Assembly (NCBI GenBank): GCA_022786605.1
Contig: JALFWW010000012.1
Span: forward strand, 1-51,993
Length of the DNA stretch: 51,993 bases
Source: Clostridia bacterium
GTDB lineage: Bacteria; Bacillota; Clostridia; Lachnospirales; Anaerotignaceae
Direction: 5' to 3'
This document shows positions 45,379 to 51,993 of this stretch, one piece after another. Made by a program: the position numbers and the translations under genes. Position 1 is the first letter of the stretch, and every line of letters begins with the position of its first letter. Under the pieces are notes generated by a model. It was not told where the DNA came from. It searched no databases and worked only from the letters and a program-made list of their open reading frames with translations.

Positions 45379-47316
45379 TTACAGTTTTTCCACTTCTTCC
45401 ATCCATACACGGTTGAAAGCATCGGAAGGCATCCGCCAGTCGCTGCGGGGAGACAGGCAGAGAGCACCAACTTTGGGACCATCCGGCAGACAGGAGCGTT
45501 TGAACTGCTGCACGAAGAAACGGCGATAGAAGTTTTTCAGCCATTTCAGCAGTGTTTCTCGATCATAACTGCCGTCGAAAGCGATTTCTGCCAGATACAG
45601 CACTTTGGAAGGACGGAAGCCGAAACGAAGGATGTGGAACAGGAAGAAGTCGTGGAGTTCATAAGGTCCAACAAGGTCTTCTGTTTTCTGATTGATCTTG
45701 CCGTCTTTATCAGGAGGCAGAAGTTCGGGGCTGATGGGGGTATCCAGTACATCCAGCAGGATGCGGGAAGCAGTTTCATCCACTTCTTTGGAATGAGCCA
45801 CCCAGTTTACCAGTACCCGTACCAGTGTTTTGGGTACGCCGGCGTTAACGCCATACATAGACATATGGTCGCCATTATAAGTTGCCCAGCCCAGTGCCAG
45901 TTCGGACAGGTCCCCGGTACCCACAACCAGACCGTTTGTTTTGTTCGCCAGATCCATGAGAATCTGGGTACGTTCACGTGCCTGTGTGTTTTCGTATGTG
46001 ACATCATGGATTTCGGGGTCATGTTCGATGTCTGCGAAATGCTGGAGCGCGGCGTTTTTGATGGAGATTTCTTTCATCTGGATGCCAAGAGAACGCATCA
46101 GTTCCAGTGCGTTGTTATAGGTACGGTCGGTGGTACCGAATCCGGGCATGGTAACGCCCAGAACATGATCTCTGGACAGACCAAGATAGTCGCAGGCTTT
46201 TGCCGCAACCAGCAGTGCCAATGTGGAATCCAGACCGCCGGAAATACCGATAACCAATGTGTTCGCGTGAGCATGTTCCATACGGCGTGCCAGACCAGTT
46301 ACCTGAATCTGGAAGATGTTCTGACAGCGCGCGTCCAGATGGGCATCATCCGGTGTGAAAGGTGCCGGAGAAACATGACGATCCAGTTTGCCCAGAGGAG
46401 ATTCTGTCATGGGGAAATGGATTTCACGATAGAAACGCTGTGCTTCGGGCTGAGAAAGCTGTTCCATGAATGTGGTATGGCGGCGGCGTTCATTAGCAAG
46501 GATTTCCAAGTCGATATCTGCCGCGATGAGCTGACTGTCCCGACGGAATACGTCTGTTTCACAAAGGAGAGAACCGTTTTCGCAAATCAGGCTGTGACCG
46601 CTGAAAACAGCGTCCTGTGTGGATTCGCCGATGCCTGCGGACGCGTATACATAAGCGGCAAGACAGCGGGAGGACTGCTGGGAAACCAGCTGGTGACGGT
46701 ACTGGGGTTTGCCTGCCAGTTCGTTGCTGGCAGAAGCGTTCAGCAGCAGTGTAGCGCCATAAAGGCTCTGGTAAGAGCTGGGAGGAATAGGTACCCACAG
46801 GTCTTCACAGATTTCCACACCGATTTTCAGGAAAGGAATGCCGTCGGCTGCAAAGAGCAGGTCCGCGCCAATGGGAACCATCTGACCTGCGTAGGAAATT
46901 TCTTCACTGATCAAATCGCCTGCGGATGCAAACCAGCGTTCTTCATAAAATTCGCTGTAGTTGGGGATAAAGGTCTTGGGAACCAGACCAAGGATTCTGC
47001 CCTGATGGAGAACCGCAACACAGTTAAAAGTCTGGTTGTCCGCCATAACGGGAACACCGATGGCGATGACCATATCCAGTGCGGCTGTTTCAGCGGCGAT
47101 TTCTTTCACGGACTGTTCCGCTGCCTGAATGAGAGGAAGCTGGAAGAACAAGTCACCACAGGTGTAGCCTGTCAGTGCCAGTTCCGGGAAAGTCAGGACA
47201 CGGATGCCTTTTTCGTTTGCTTCACGGATCAGCTTGAGGATTTCTTCTTTATTGGAAATACAATCGGCAAGTTTCAGCTGGGGAACAGCGGCGCCGATTT
47301 TCACATAACCGAACAT
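45379..47316 (-). CDS. nadE: Glutamine-dependent NAD+ synthetase
   Basis: A 645-residue two-domain enzyme. The N-terminal nitrilase-type glutaminase (about 1-290) has TFPELALTGYTCGD with the catalytic Glu and EICEDLWVP with the catalytic Cys. It releases ammonia that travels to the C-terminal synthetase, which has the ATP pyrophosphatase loop GISGGLDSTLALL. It amidates deamido-NAD+ in the last step of NAD+ synthesis. GGAGTG precedes the ATG. It follows lexA by 11 bases and is probably co-transcribed with it. Confidence 0.96.
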   Translation of the reverse strand: MFGYVKIGAAVPQLKLADCISNKEEILKLIREANEKGIRVLTFPELALTGYTCGDLFFQLPLIQAAEQSVKEIAAETAALDMVIAIGVPVMADNQTFNCVAVLHQGRILGLVPKTFIPNYSEFYEERWFASAGDLISEEISYAGQMVPIGADLLFAADGIPFLKIGVEICEDLWVPIPPSSYQSLYGATLLLNASASNELAGKPQYRHQLVSQQSSRCLAAYVYASAGIGESTQDAVFSGHSLICENGSLLCETDVFRRDSQLIAADIDLEILANERRRHTTFMEQLSQPEAQRFYREIHFPMTESPLGKLDRHVSPAPFTPDDAHLDARCQNIFQIQVTGLARRMEHAHANTLVIGISGGLDSTLALLVAAKACDYLGLSRDHVLGVTMPGFGTTDRTYNNALELMRSLGIQMKEISIKNAALQHFADIEHDPEIHDVTYENTQARERTQILMDLANKTNGLVVGTGDLSELALGWATYNGDHMSMYGVNAGVPKTLVRVLVNWVAHSKEVDETASRILLDVLDTPISPELLPPDKDGKINQKTEDLVGPYELHDFFLFHILRFGFRPSKVLYLAEIAFDGSYDRETLLKWLKNFYRRFFVQQFKRSCLPDGPKVGALCLSPRSDWRMPSDAFNRVWMEEVEKL

Positions 47317-47327
47317 AATTTCACTCC

Positions 47328-47945
47328 TTAGAATTTTCTGAATAGACCGATGACTTTGCCCAAGATTGTCACATCACGCACGATGATGGGATTCATAGAT
47401 GCGTTCTGGGGCTGGAGGCGAACAAAGTCTTTTTCTCTGAAAAATGTTTTGACGGTGGCATAGTCTTCGATGAGGGCAACAACGATGTCACCATTGGAGG
47501 CGTTGCTCTGCTGGCGAACAAGGATCAAGTCCTTATCGAAAATACCAGCCTCTATCATACTATCCCCACGAACTTTCAGCATAAACACCGTATCGTTATG
47601 GACATAATCCACGGGAACAGGGAAGGTATCTTCAATGTTTTCCACGGCAAGAATGGGAGTGCCGGCGGTGATGTTGCCGACGATTGGTACCTGTACCAAT
47701 TCTCTTGTGGGAAGATCGGGATTGTGGGGCGCTTCGTCCAGAATTTCAATGGCACGAGGTTTGGTAGGGTCCCGGCGGATATAGCCTTTTTTCTCCAGAC
47801 GTGCCAGATGACCGTGTACTGTGGAGGTGGACTTCAGACCGACGGCTTCACAAATTTCACGGACGGAAGGCGGATAGCCTTTTTCCCGTACTTCTGCTTT
47901 CATATATTCTAAAATCTGCTGCTGTTTTGCGGATAAATCGTTCAT
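47328..47945 (-). CDS. lexA: LexA repressor
   Basis: A 205-residue SOS repressor of normal length. It has an N-terminal winged HTH ([20 protein letters not shown]) and a C-terminal self-cleaving peptidase domain. The Ala-Gly cleavage bond is in NITAGTPIL, the catalytic Ser in RGDSMIEAG and the Lys in [10 protein letters not shown]. The start at 47945 ([10 protein letters not shown]) is chosen because the long upstream extension (86 codons) crosses the divergent promoter region. It should repress itself and the divergent LysM gene. Confidence 0.97.
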   Translation of the reverse strand: MNDLSAKQQQILEYMKAEVREKGYPPSVREICEAVGLKSTSTVHGHLARLEKKGYIRRDPTKPRAIEILDEAPHNPDLPTRELVQVPIVGNITAGTPILAVENIEDTFPVPVDYVHNDTVFMLKVRGDSMIEAGIFDKDLILVRQQSNASNGDIVVALIEDYATVKTFFREKDFVRLQPQNASMNPIIVRDVTILGKVIGLFRKF

Positions 47946-47997
47946 GTATTCACTTCCTTGTATATTGCCCAATGGGCAGAAAAATAGATGTAACCAT

Positions 47998-48036
47998 ATT
48001 GTAACATAGGAAGGGAACAAAATCAAACCTGTGTTC
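47998..48036 (-). promoter_or_regulatory. lexA promoter with a near-consensus LexA half-palindrome
   Basis: On the minus strand TTGATT (48021-48026), a 17-base spacer and TACAAT (47998-48003). A LexA-box-like GAAC-N4-GTTT (48025-48036) overlaps the -35, consistent with autorepression. Confidence 0.65.
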
Positions 48037-48055
48037 GTTAAAGTATAAAAAGTAG

Positions 48056-48084
48056 TTGACAAAGAACTAATGTTCGTATATGAT
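48056..48084 (+). promoter_or_regulatory. LexA-controlled promoter of the divergent LysM gene
   Basis: TTGACA (48056-48061), a 17-base spacer and TATGAT (48079-48084). A perfect Gram-positive LexA box GAACTAATGTTC (48064-48075) sits inside the spacer, so bound LexA should block RNA polymerase. Confidence 0.88.
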
Positions 48085-48127
48085 AAGAACAAATAGAAAA
48101 TATGTTCGGTATTTAGGAGGGGTGAAC

Positions 48128-48451
48128 ATGGACGGAAGAAAAAGAAGACGTATGGTAAGAAGATCCAGAAAAGCAAGAAAGAATTTTTTGATCCTGCTGA
48201 CAATTGTATTGGTCACAGGCATTGGAACCATCGCAATGGGGGCACAGACACAGAAAACAGGGGAAGTCTACTATGAATCCGTTCTGATTCATTCCGGCGA
48301 TACCCTCTGGGACATTGCGGCAGCGTATAAAGCAGACGGAGAAAAAACCGAACATATGGTTGATAAAATCCAAAAATTAAACCAGATGCGTTCAGAGCGT
48401 ATCCGTGCGGGGGAACGAATTCTGGTTCCTGTGACAAAAGAGGCGGTCTGA
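48128..48451 (+). CDS. LysM protein, YneA-like SOS cell-division inhibitor
   Basis: A 107-residue protein: a very basic N-terminus ([20 protein letters not shown]), one membrane-spanning/signal-anchor helix ([19 protein letters not shown]) and a C-terminal LysM domain ([17 protein letters not shown]...GERILVPV) facing the wall. Divergent placement from lexA, the LexA box in its promoter and this architecture match Bacillus YneA, which delays septation during DNA damage. The start at 48128 follows TAGGAGGGG; an in-frame ATG at 48080 lies inside the promoter. The YneA function is inferred from context. Confidence 0.85.
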   Translation: MDGRKRRRMVRRSRKARKNFLILLTIVLVTGIGTIAMGAQTQKTGEVYYESVLIHSGDTLWDIAAAYKADGEKTEHMVDKIQKLNQMRSERIRAGERILVPVTKEAV

Positions 48452-48497
48452 ACAGAAGAAACTGTATGAATATGAAAAAAAGGCAGTTTCCGAAAGC

Positions 48498-48670
48498 AAC
48501 TTCCCCTTAAGAAAACATTGATTTTCTTTTTCTTGATTTTTAAAGGGGAAGTGCGACGGCTGTCTTCAGAAGAAAGTATATCAAATAAAATCTCAATAAT
48601 CATCAGAAAGCCGGAATCCTTTGTCATCATAAGGATTTTGGCTTTTTTTGTTTTCTTATGAAGATGCCCC
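48498..48670 (-). repeat. Palindromic intergenic repeat, full copy C, inverted
   Basis: Read on the minus strand it follows copy B (40928-41110) closely: GGGGCATCTTCATAAGAAAAC, hairpin AAAGCCAAAATCCTT...AAGGATTCCGGCTTTC, GAAGACAGCCGTCGCA, TTCCCCTT...TTTTCTTAAGGGGAAGTT. The outer-arm complement is partly decayed. Its T runs could terminate the LysM transcript. Confidence 0.85.
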
Positions 48671-48729
48671 AAAGCCGGGAAACTACTTTTTTTGGATTCT
48701 TACGCATTTTTTAATCTTTATAAAACAGA

Positions 48730-48758
48730 TATACATTTGTCTTTCTGTATGATACAAT
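48730..48758 (+). promoter_or_regulatory. Promoter-like site for nfeD-floA
   Basis: TATACA (48730-48735), a 17-base spacer and TACAAT (48753-48758). The -35 match is only four of six. Confidence 0.45.
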
Positions 48759-48873
48759 AGATGCATCGAAAACATTTGCTTTTTGGTAAAAAAGATATGC
48801 TTTCCATGGAGAAAAATGGATGTACATTTTTCTTGGGAAAAGGGCATGTTGTTGGGAAAGGAAGGTGGAGCTT

Positions 48874-49332
48874 ATGCTGCCTTGGATTATCCTGCTTTGC
48901 ATCGTTGGATTGGCGCTGGTATTTGCGGAAATGCTGATTCCTGGATTCGGTGTTTTTGGTATTTTGGGCAGTGTCTGTCTTTTAGGAACGGCATTTCTGG
49001 TGGCAAAGGTTTATGGCATCACGGCGTTTTTGATTACGGTTGTTTTGCTGGTCATTGCTTTTGCGCTGATGATCGTCCTAGCGAAAAAGAGCGGTTTTTA
49101 TAATAAGGTCGTTCTGCGGGACAAACAGGAAGCTCAGGATTTTGACGAAAGTACATTGCAGGGCTTGCTGGGGGCAGAAGGTGTGACACAGACAGCACTG
49201 CGTCCCTTTGGAGTGGCTGATTTCCAGGGGAAAATGGTGGATGTATGTTCCAATGGAGATTTCATCGACCGGGGAAAACGTGTGCGTGTGACACAGATAC
49301 AGGGGAAAATCGTTACAGTGGCAGAGTGTTAA
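48874..49332 (+). CDS. NfeD-like membrane protein (short form)
   Basis: A 152-residue protein with two to three N-terminal helices (PWIILLCIVGLALVFAEM and onward to about residue 70) and a C-terminal OB-fold domain (about 85-152, LLGAEGVTQTALRPFG, VCSNGDFIDRGKRVRV). Short NfeD proteins work with flotillins in membrane microdomains. The start at 48874 is set by AAGGTGG; an in-frame ATG at 48820 is less likely. floA follows 29 bases on, the standard pair. Confidence 0.9.
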   Translation: MLPWIILLCIVGLALVFAEMLIPGFGVFGILGSVCLLGTAFLVAKVYGITAFLITVVLLVIAFALMIVLAKKSGFYNKVVLRDKQEAQDFDESTLQGLLGAEGVTQTALRPFGVADFQGKMVDVCSNGDFIDRGKRVRVTQIQGKIVTVAEC

Positions 49333-49361
49333 GTAAACAAGGAAAAAGGGGATGAATCAGT

Positions 49362-50369
49362 ATGGGATTTGATATTCTGGCGTTCATTGTGCCAATTATA
49401 TTGATTTTAGTCGTTGTTGTGATCTTTTTGAGTTTTGTGCCTTTGGGACTTTGGATTTCAGCCATTTCCGCTGGCGTAAAAGTCAGCATCTTTTCTTTGG
49501 TTGGGATGCGGCTCCGTCGGGTACGGGCAGATAAAATCATCCGTCCTCTCATCAAAGCCCAGAAAGCCGGTATGAATGTCAATGCCAACCAGTTGGAATC
49601 ACATTTGCTTTCCGGCGGTCGTGTGGATAACGTCGTAGATGCCCTCATTGCGGCACACAGAGCAAATTTGGACTTGTCCTTTGAGCGGGCGGCTGCCATT
49701 GACCTGGCAGGGAGAAACGTATTTGAAGCGGTGCGTATGAGTGTAACACCGAAAATTATCGAAACACCTTGGATTTCTGCTGTGGCTATCGACGGTATCG
49801 AAGTAAAGGTTATTGCGAAGGTTACGGTAAGAGCGAACCTTGGCAGACTGGTGGGCGGTGCCGGTGAAGAAACCATCATTGCCAGAGTTGGGGAAGGTAT
49901 CGTAACAACGGTAGGTTCTTCCCAGAGCCATAAGAGCGTACTGGAAAATCCTGATTTGATTTCCAGAACCGTTTTGGCAAAAGGTCTGGACAGCGGAACC
50001 GCATTTGAAATCCTTTCTATTGATATTGCGGATGTGGATATCGGCAGAAACATTGGCGCACATCTGCAGATTCAGCAGGCAGAAGCCGACAAACAGATTG
50101 CCCAGGCGAAAGCAGAAGAACGTCGTGCAACAGCAATCGCTATGGAACAGGAAATGAAAGCGGAAGTAGAACGCATGAAAGCAAAAGTTGTGGAAGCGGA
50201 AGCGCAGGTGCCTATGGCTATGGCAGATGCTTTGCGCAGTGGTAACCTTGGCGTGATGGATTACTACAAATTCCAGAACGTACAGGCAGATACCAAAATG
50301 AAAACAAATTTTGCTGACACAGATCTGACAGGAGTTCTCCATAAAGAACCACCCAAAGATCAGAAATAA
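49362..50369 (+). CDS. floA: Flotillin-like protein FloA
   Basis: A 335-residue SPFH/flotillin-type protein of the short FloA (YqfA) kind: an N-terminal membrane hairpin (residues about 5-30), [22 protein letters not shown], a long conserved middle ([38 protein letters not shown]) and a C-terminal Ala/Glu-rich coiled coil (about 225-285). It organises ordered membrane patches. GGGGATG lies upstream, and it is co-transcribed with the nfeD-like gene. Confidence 0.96.
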   Translation: MGFDILAFIVPIILILVVVVIFLSFVPLGLWISAISAGVKVSIFSLVGMRLRRVRADKIIRPLIKAQKAGMNVNANQLESHLLSGGRVDNVVDALIAAHRANLDLSFERAAAIDLAGRNVFEAVRMSVTPKIIETPWISAVAIDGIEVKVIAKVTVRANLGRLVGGAGEETIIARVGEGIVTTVGSSQSHKSVLENPDLISRTVLAKGLDSGTAFEILSIDIADVDIGRNIGAHLQIQQAEADKQIAQAKAEERRATAIAMEQEMKAEVERMKAKVVEAEAQVPMAMADALRSGNLGVMDYYKFQNVQADTKMKTNFADTDLTGVLHKEPPKDQK

Positions 50370-50388
50370 CATAAAAGGATAACATTGG

Positions 50389-50430
50389 AGAGGAAAGCGT
50401 TCTGACTAAATGGAGGCTTTCCTCTTTTTA
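50389..50430 (+). terminator. Terminator after floA
   Basis: AGAGGAAAGC pairs with GCTTTCCTCT and is followed by a T run. Confidence 0.85.
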
Positions 50431-50457
50431 TATAGAAGAAACGGAAGGTGATGGAAT

Positions 50458-51258
50458 ATGAAGATAAAAGACGGTATTGAGAGAGAACTGGGGAAGATCA
50501 AGCGAAAGGAAGATCGTTTTCTGCGGGAAGAACCCAAAAAGGAAAATGAAAAGCTAGAGAGCGTAAAAGGCAAAATAAAAGAAAAAATTCCGCCGAAACT
50601 GGTGGATACATTAAATAAAGCTTTTACCAAAGCTTTTTATCTGGTATTTGAAAAGGGCACAGCCGTGGTGGAAAAAACATTCCGTAAAGAGGACTTGAGT
50701 TTGGAGTTTTCCGTAAATGATTTTCGGGTACAGAAAAAACCAACAGGACAGTCAGTGAGAAAAGTTGATCGGCTTGCCAAGAAAAGTGGGTTGGTCAATG
50801 CGTGTATTACCACAGCGGAAGGCGTTGGATTGGGACTTTTGGGCGTTGGTCTGCCGGATATTCCTCTTTTTATTGGTGTATTGATGAAAGGACTGTATGA
50901 AACGGCAACAAGTTATGGATACAGCTATGAAACAGAAGCAGAACGCGTATTTTTGCTGCGGCTCATCCGTGGAGCGCTGGCTTCTCCTGAAAATCGCAGT
51001 GAAGCAGATGGAGAAGTAGAGGAATGGATTCGGAAGAACGGGAAAGCATCTATGTCTTATGTGTTTTCCGAGGAAATCGAAAAAACAGCGGCGAGCCTGT
51101 CTATGACCATGCTGACGGCGAAGTTTATTCAGGGTCTGCCAGTGGTAGGTGCCGCAGGCGGATTGATGAATCCGGTGATCTATCGGAAGATACAGAAATA
51201 CGCGGCGAGAAAGTACAAAAAAAGATATTTGCTGGAGTGCCAAGAAAAACGTGTATAA
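50458..51258 (+). CDS. EcsC-family protein
   Basis: A 266-residue protein with a charged, Lys/Glu-rich N-terminus and the conserved EcsC segment LGLLGVGLPDIPLFIGVLMK with YGYSYETEAERVFLLRLI. EcsC proteins are peripheral or membrane-associated; the Bacillus one accompanies the Ecs ABC transporter, but no ABC genes are here, so its role is open. GAAGGTGATGG precedes the ATG. Confidence 0.88.
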   Translation: MKIKDGIERELGKIKRKEDRFLREEPKKENEKLESVKGKIKEKIPPKLVDTLNKAFTKAFYLVFEKGTAVVEKTFRKEDLSLEFSVNDFRVQKKPTGQSVRKVDRLAKKSGLVNACITTAEGVGLGLLGVGLPDIPLFIGVLMKGLYETATSYGYSYETEAERVFLLRLIRGALASPENRSEADGEVEEWIRKNGKASMSYVFSEEIEKTAASLSMTMLTAKFIQGLPVVGAAGGLMNPVIYRKIQKYAARKYKKRYLLECQEKRV

Positions 51259-51333
51259 ACAAAACCAAACGGGTCATACTAGGATTGCAAGGAAAAACGG
51301 ACTTGCAACTATAGACCGGGGAGGTTTCAAAAC

Positions 51334-51480
51334 ATGGAAAACATGAAGAAAAGCAATGAAAAGAAACAGGAAAAAGGCATGAACAGAACAGAATTTGCCC
51401 AGGAATACAGCATGGATCACTGCAAATCCAACGGCAAACAGGCTGAAAAGCAGCAGAAAACAAAGAACTCCAAAGCGTGA
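51334..51480 (+). CDS. Small basic peptide, 48 residues
   Basis: A Lys/Gln/Asn-rich peptide (MENMKKSNEKKQEKGMNRTE, then FAQEYSMDHCKSNGKQAEKQ) preceded by GGGGAGG and followed by a terminator, so it is probably translated. It has one Cys and no membrane segment. The composition recalls small spore-type proteins, but I do not recognise it. Confidence 0.6.
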   Translation: MENMKKSNEKKQEKGMNRTEFAQEYSMDHCKSNGKQAEKQQKTKNSKA

Positions 51481-51487
51481 GGATGGG

Positions 51488-51518
51488 AGAGTGCTTCTAT
51501 ATAAAGAAGCACTCTTTT
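51488..51518 (+). terminator. Terminator after the small basic peptide gene
   Basis: AGAGTGCTTCT pairs with AGAAGCACTCT around a short AT loop, then four Ts. Confidence 0.85.
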
Positions 51519-51562
51519 CCTAAATAAAATAAAAAAGTCTCGAAATGTACGAGATAAAGTAC

Positions 51563-51591
51563 TTGACGAAGTGAGAGAATCTTGGTAATAT
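51563..51591 (+). promoter_or_regulatory. rRNA-operon promoter P1
   Basis: TTGACG (51563-51568), 17-base spacer, TAATAT (51586-51591). The preceding AAGTAC recurs before P2 and P3. Confidence 0.82.
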
Positions 51592-51667
51592 ATGCAAGCA
51601 CCACTGCTCCGGCAGATGGAACGCAAAATAAAAGCATCGAAGAAATAAAAAGTACTTAAAAAAGTAC

Positions 51668-51696
51668 TTGACGACAGAGAGAAAGTTTGGTAAGAT
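51668..51696 (+). promoter_or_regulatory. rRNA-operon promoter P2
   Basis: TTGACG (51668-51673), 17-base spacer, TAAGAT (51691-51696), with the same AAAGTAC upstream element. Confidence 0.82.
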
Positions 51697-51785
51697 AATC
51701 AGGCGTCGCTGAGAAAACGATGCAACAAAATAGAATATCAGAAAGCTTGCTTTCAAAAACAATTGAAAAGTTCTTGAAAAAGTAC

Positions 51786-51814
51786 TTGACAGAATGAAAC
51801 AAGCCTGATAGAAT
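51786..51814 (+). promoter_or_regulatory. rRNA-operon promoter P3
   Basis: A perfect TTGACA (51786-51791), 17-base spacer, TAGAAT (51809-51814). The closest to the rRNA leader. Confidence 0.85.
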
Positions 51815-51819
51815 AAAAA

Positions 51820-51993
51820 AGCTGACACCGTAAACGGTGTGAGCAACAAATAAGACTGATCCTTGAAAACTAAACAGCAGAAATAAACTTACAACCCATA
51901 GTCAATTCAACAGCGACAAAGTCGCTGATAAAATGACAAGAGTTTGCCGGTTTCGAAAAAACCGGAGGATAGCCAGAACTTCTGGCAGGAACA
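51820..51993 (+). other. rRNA operon leader (16S lies beyond the window)
   Basis: A hairpin ACACCGT/ACGGTGT (51825-51840) is followed by CCTTGAAAACTAAACAGC, a sequence type found in Firmicute pre-16S leaders, and further short stems up to the window end. The usual 16S start (GAGTTTGATCCTGG) is not present, so the gene begins downstream. Confidence 0.75.

Larger units (their letters stand above)
48452..48873. other. Intergenic region with repeat copy C and nfeD promoter
   Basis: This 420-base gap contains the inverted palindromic repeat and a promoter-like site for the nfeD-floA operon; no gene is seen. Confidence 0.6.

Noticed and set aside
45295..47331. A 678-codon open frame on the plus strand opposite nadE
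   Set aside because: It is antisense to a complete, motif-verified NAD synthetase and its translation is Cys/His/Phe-rich with no domain; a codon-bias shadow.
51800..51993. Search for the 5' end of 16S rRNA or a tRNA gene inside the window
   Set aside because: The conserved 16S opening is not present and no tRNA cloverleaf is recognisable; only leader sequence is seen.

Overview
The window reads as a chromosomal segment of a strictly anaerobic, Gram-positive, AT-rich Firmicute of the clostridial/Lachnospirales type. Supporting signs are S-layer-homology (SLH) surface proteins, a T-box leader on a methionine ABC operon, a Gram-positive LexA box, an anaerobe-type hybrid-cluster protein, FloA/NfeD, and three beta-alanyl-CoA ammonia-lyase genes. 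From memory, those lyases look very close to the characterised Acl1/Acl2 pair of Clostridium (now Anaerotignum) propionicum, so an Anaerotignum relative is the best guess. This is inference; no database was searched.

Layout. 0.2-6.5 kb: a large SLH surface protein, lepA, and a secreted protein with a copper-amine-oxidase-like domain. 7.4-23.4 kb: the accessory heart of the window, an amine/beta-amino-acid fermentation region. It starts with a tandem glycine-class riboswitch whose second aptamer is divergent, followed by an APC transporter, a saccharopine/lysine-dehydrogenase-like enzyme, a CoA-acylating aldehyde dehydrogenase, a beta-alanyl-CoA ammonia-lyase (acl), a small unknown protein and a CPA2 antiporter. 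After a LuxR-type regulator comes a second set: a PatA-like class III aminotransferase, a second acylating dehydrogenase, an NhaC-type carrier, two more acl genes and a paralogue of the small unknown protein. Read together they suggest: amine uptake, transamination to an amino-aldehyde, oxidation to an aminoacyl-CoA, then ammonia elimination to acrylyl-CoA. 1,3-Diaminopropane is the diamine that fits this chemistry; a beta-alanine to malonate-semialdehyde route is the main rival.

23.7-32.1 kb: a two-gene surface operon (a dockerin-bearing M60 mucin-type metalloprotease and a short SLH protein with a possible cohesin-like domain), then a secreted stalk-domain/IseA-like protein. 32.2-45.3 kb: mostly metabolic and regulatory genes: a B12-binding radical SAM protein, T-box-controlled metNIQ with an M20 amidohydrolase, a Gfo/Idh/MocA oxidoreductase, a LacI regulator, cupin-hcp, an unknown coiled-coil protein, and a DUF2089 gene followed by a small membrane gene split by an in-frame amber codon. 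45.4-51.5 kb: nadE, lexA diverging from a LysM (YneA-like) gene across a shared SOS control region, nfeD-floA, ecsC and a 48-residue basic peptide. The window ends in three near-identical tandem sigma-A promoters and a leader typical of an rRNA operon; 16S itself lies beyond the end.

A palindromic, non-coding repeat of about 175-185 bp occurs in at least two good copies (40.9 and 48.5 kb, opposite orientations) and three degenerate or partial ones (23.4, 23.55, 43.3 kb), always after gene ends.
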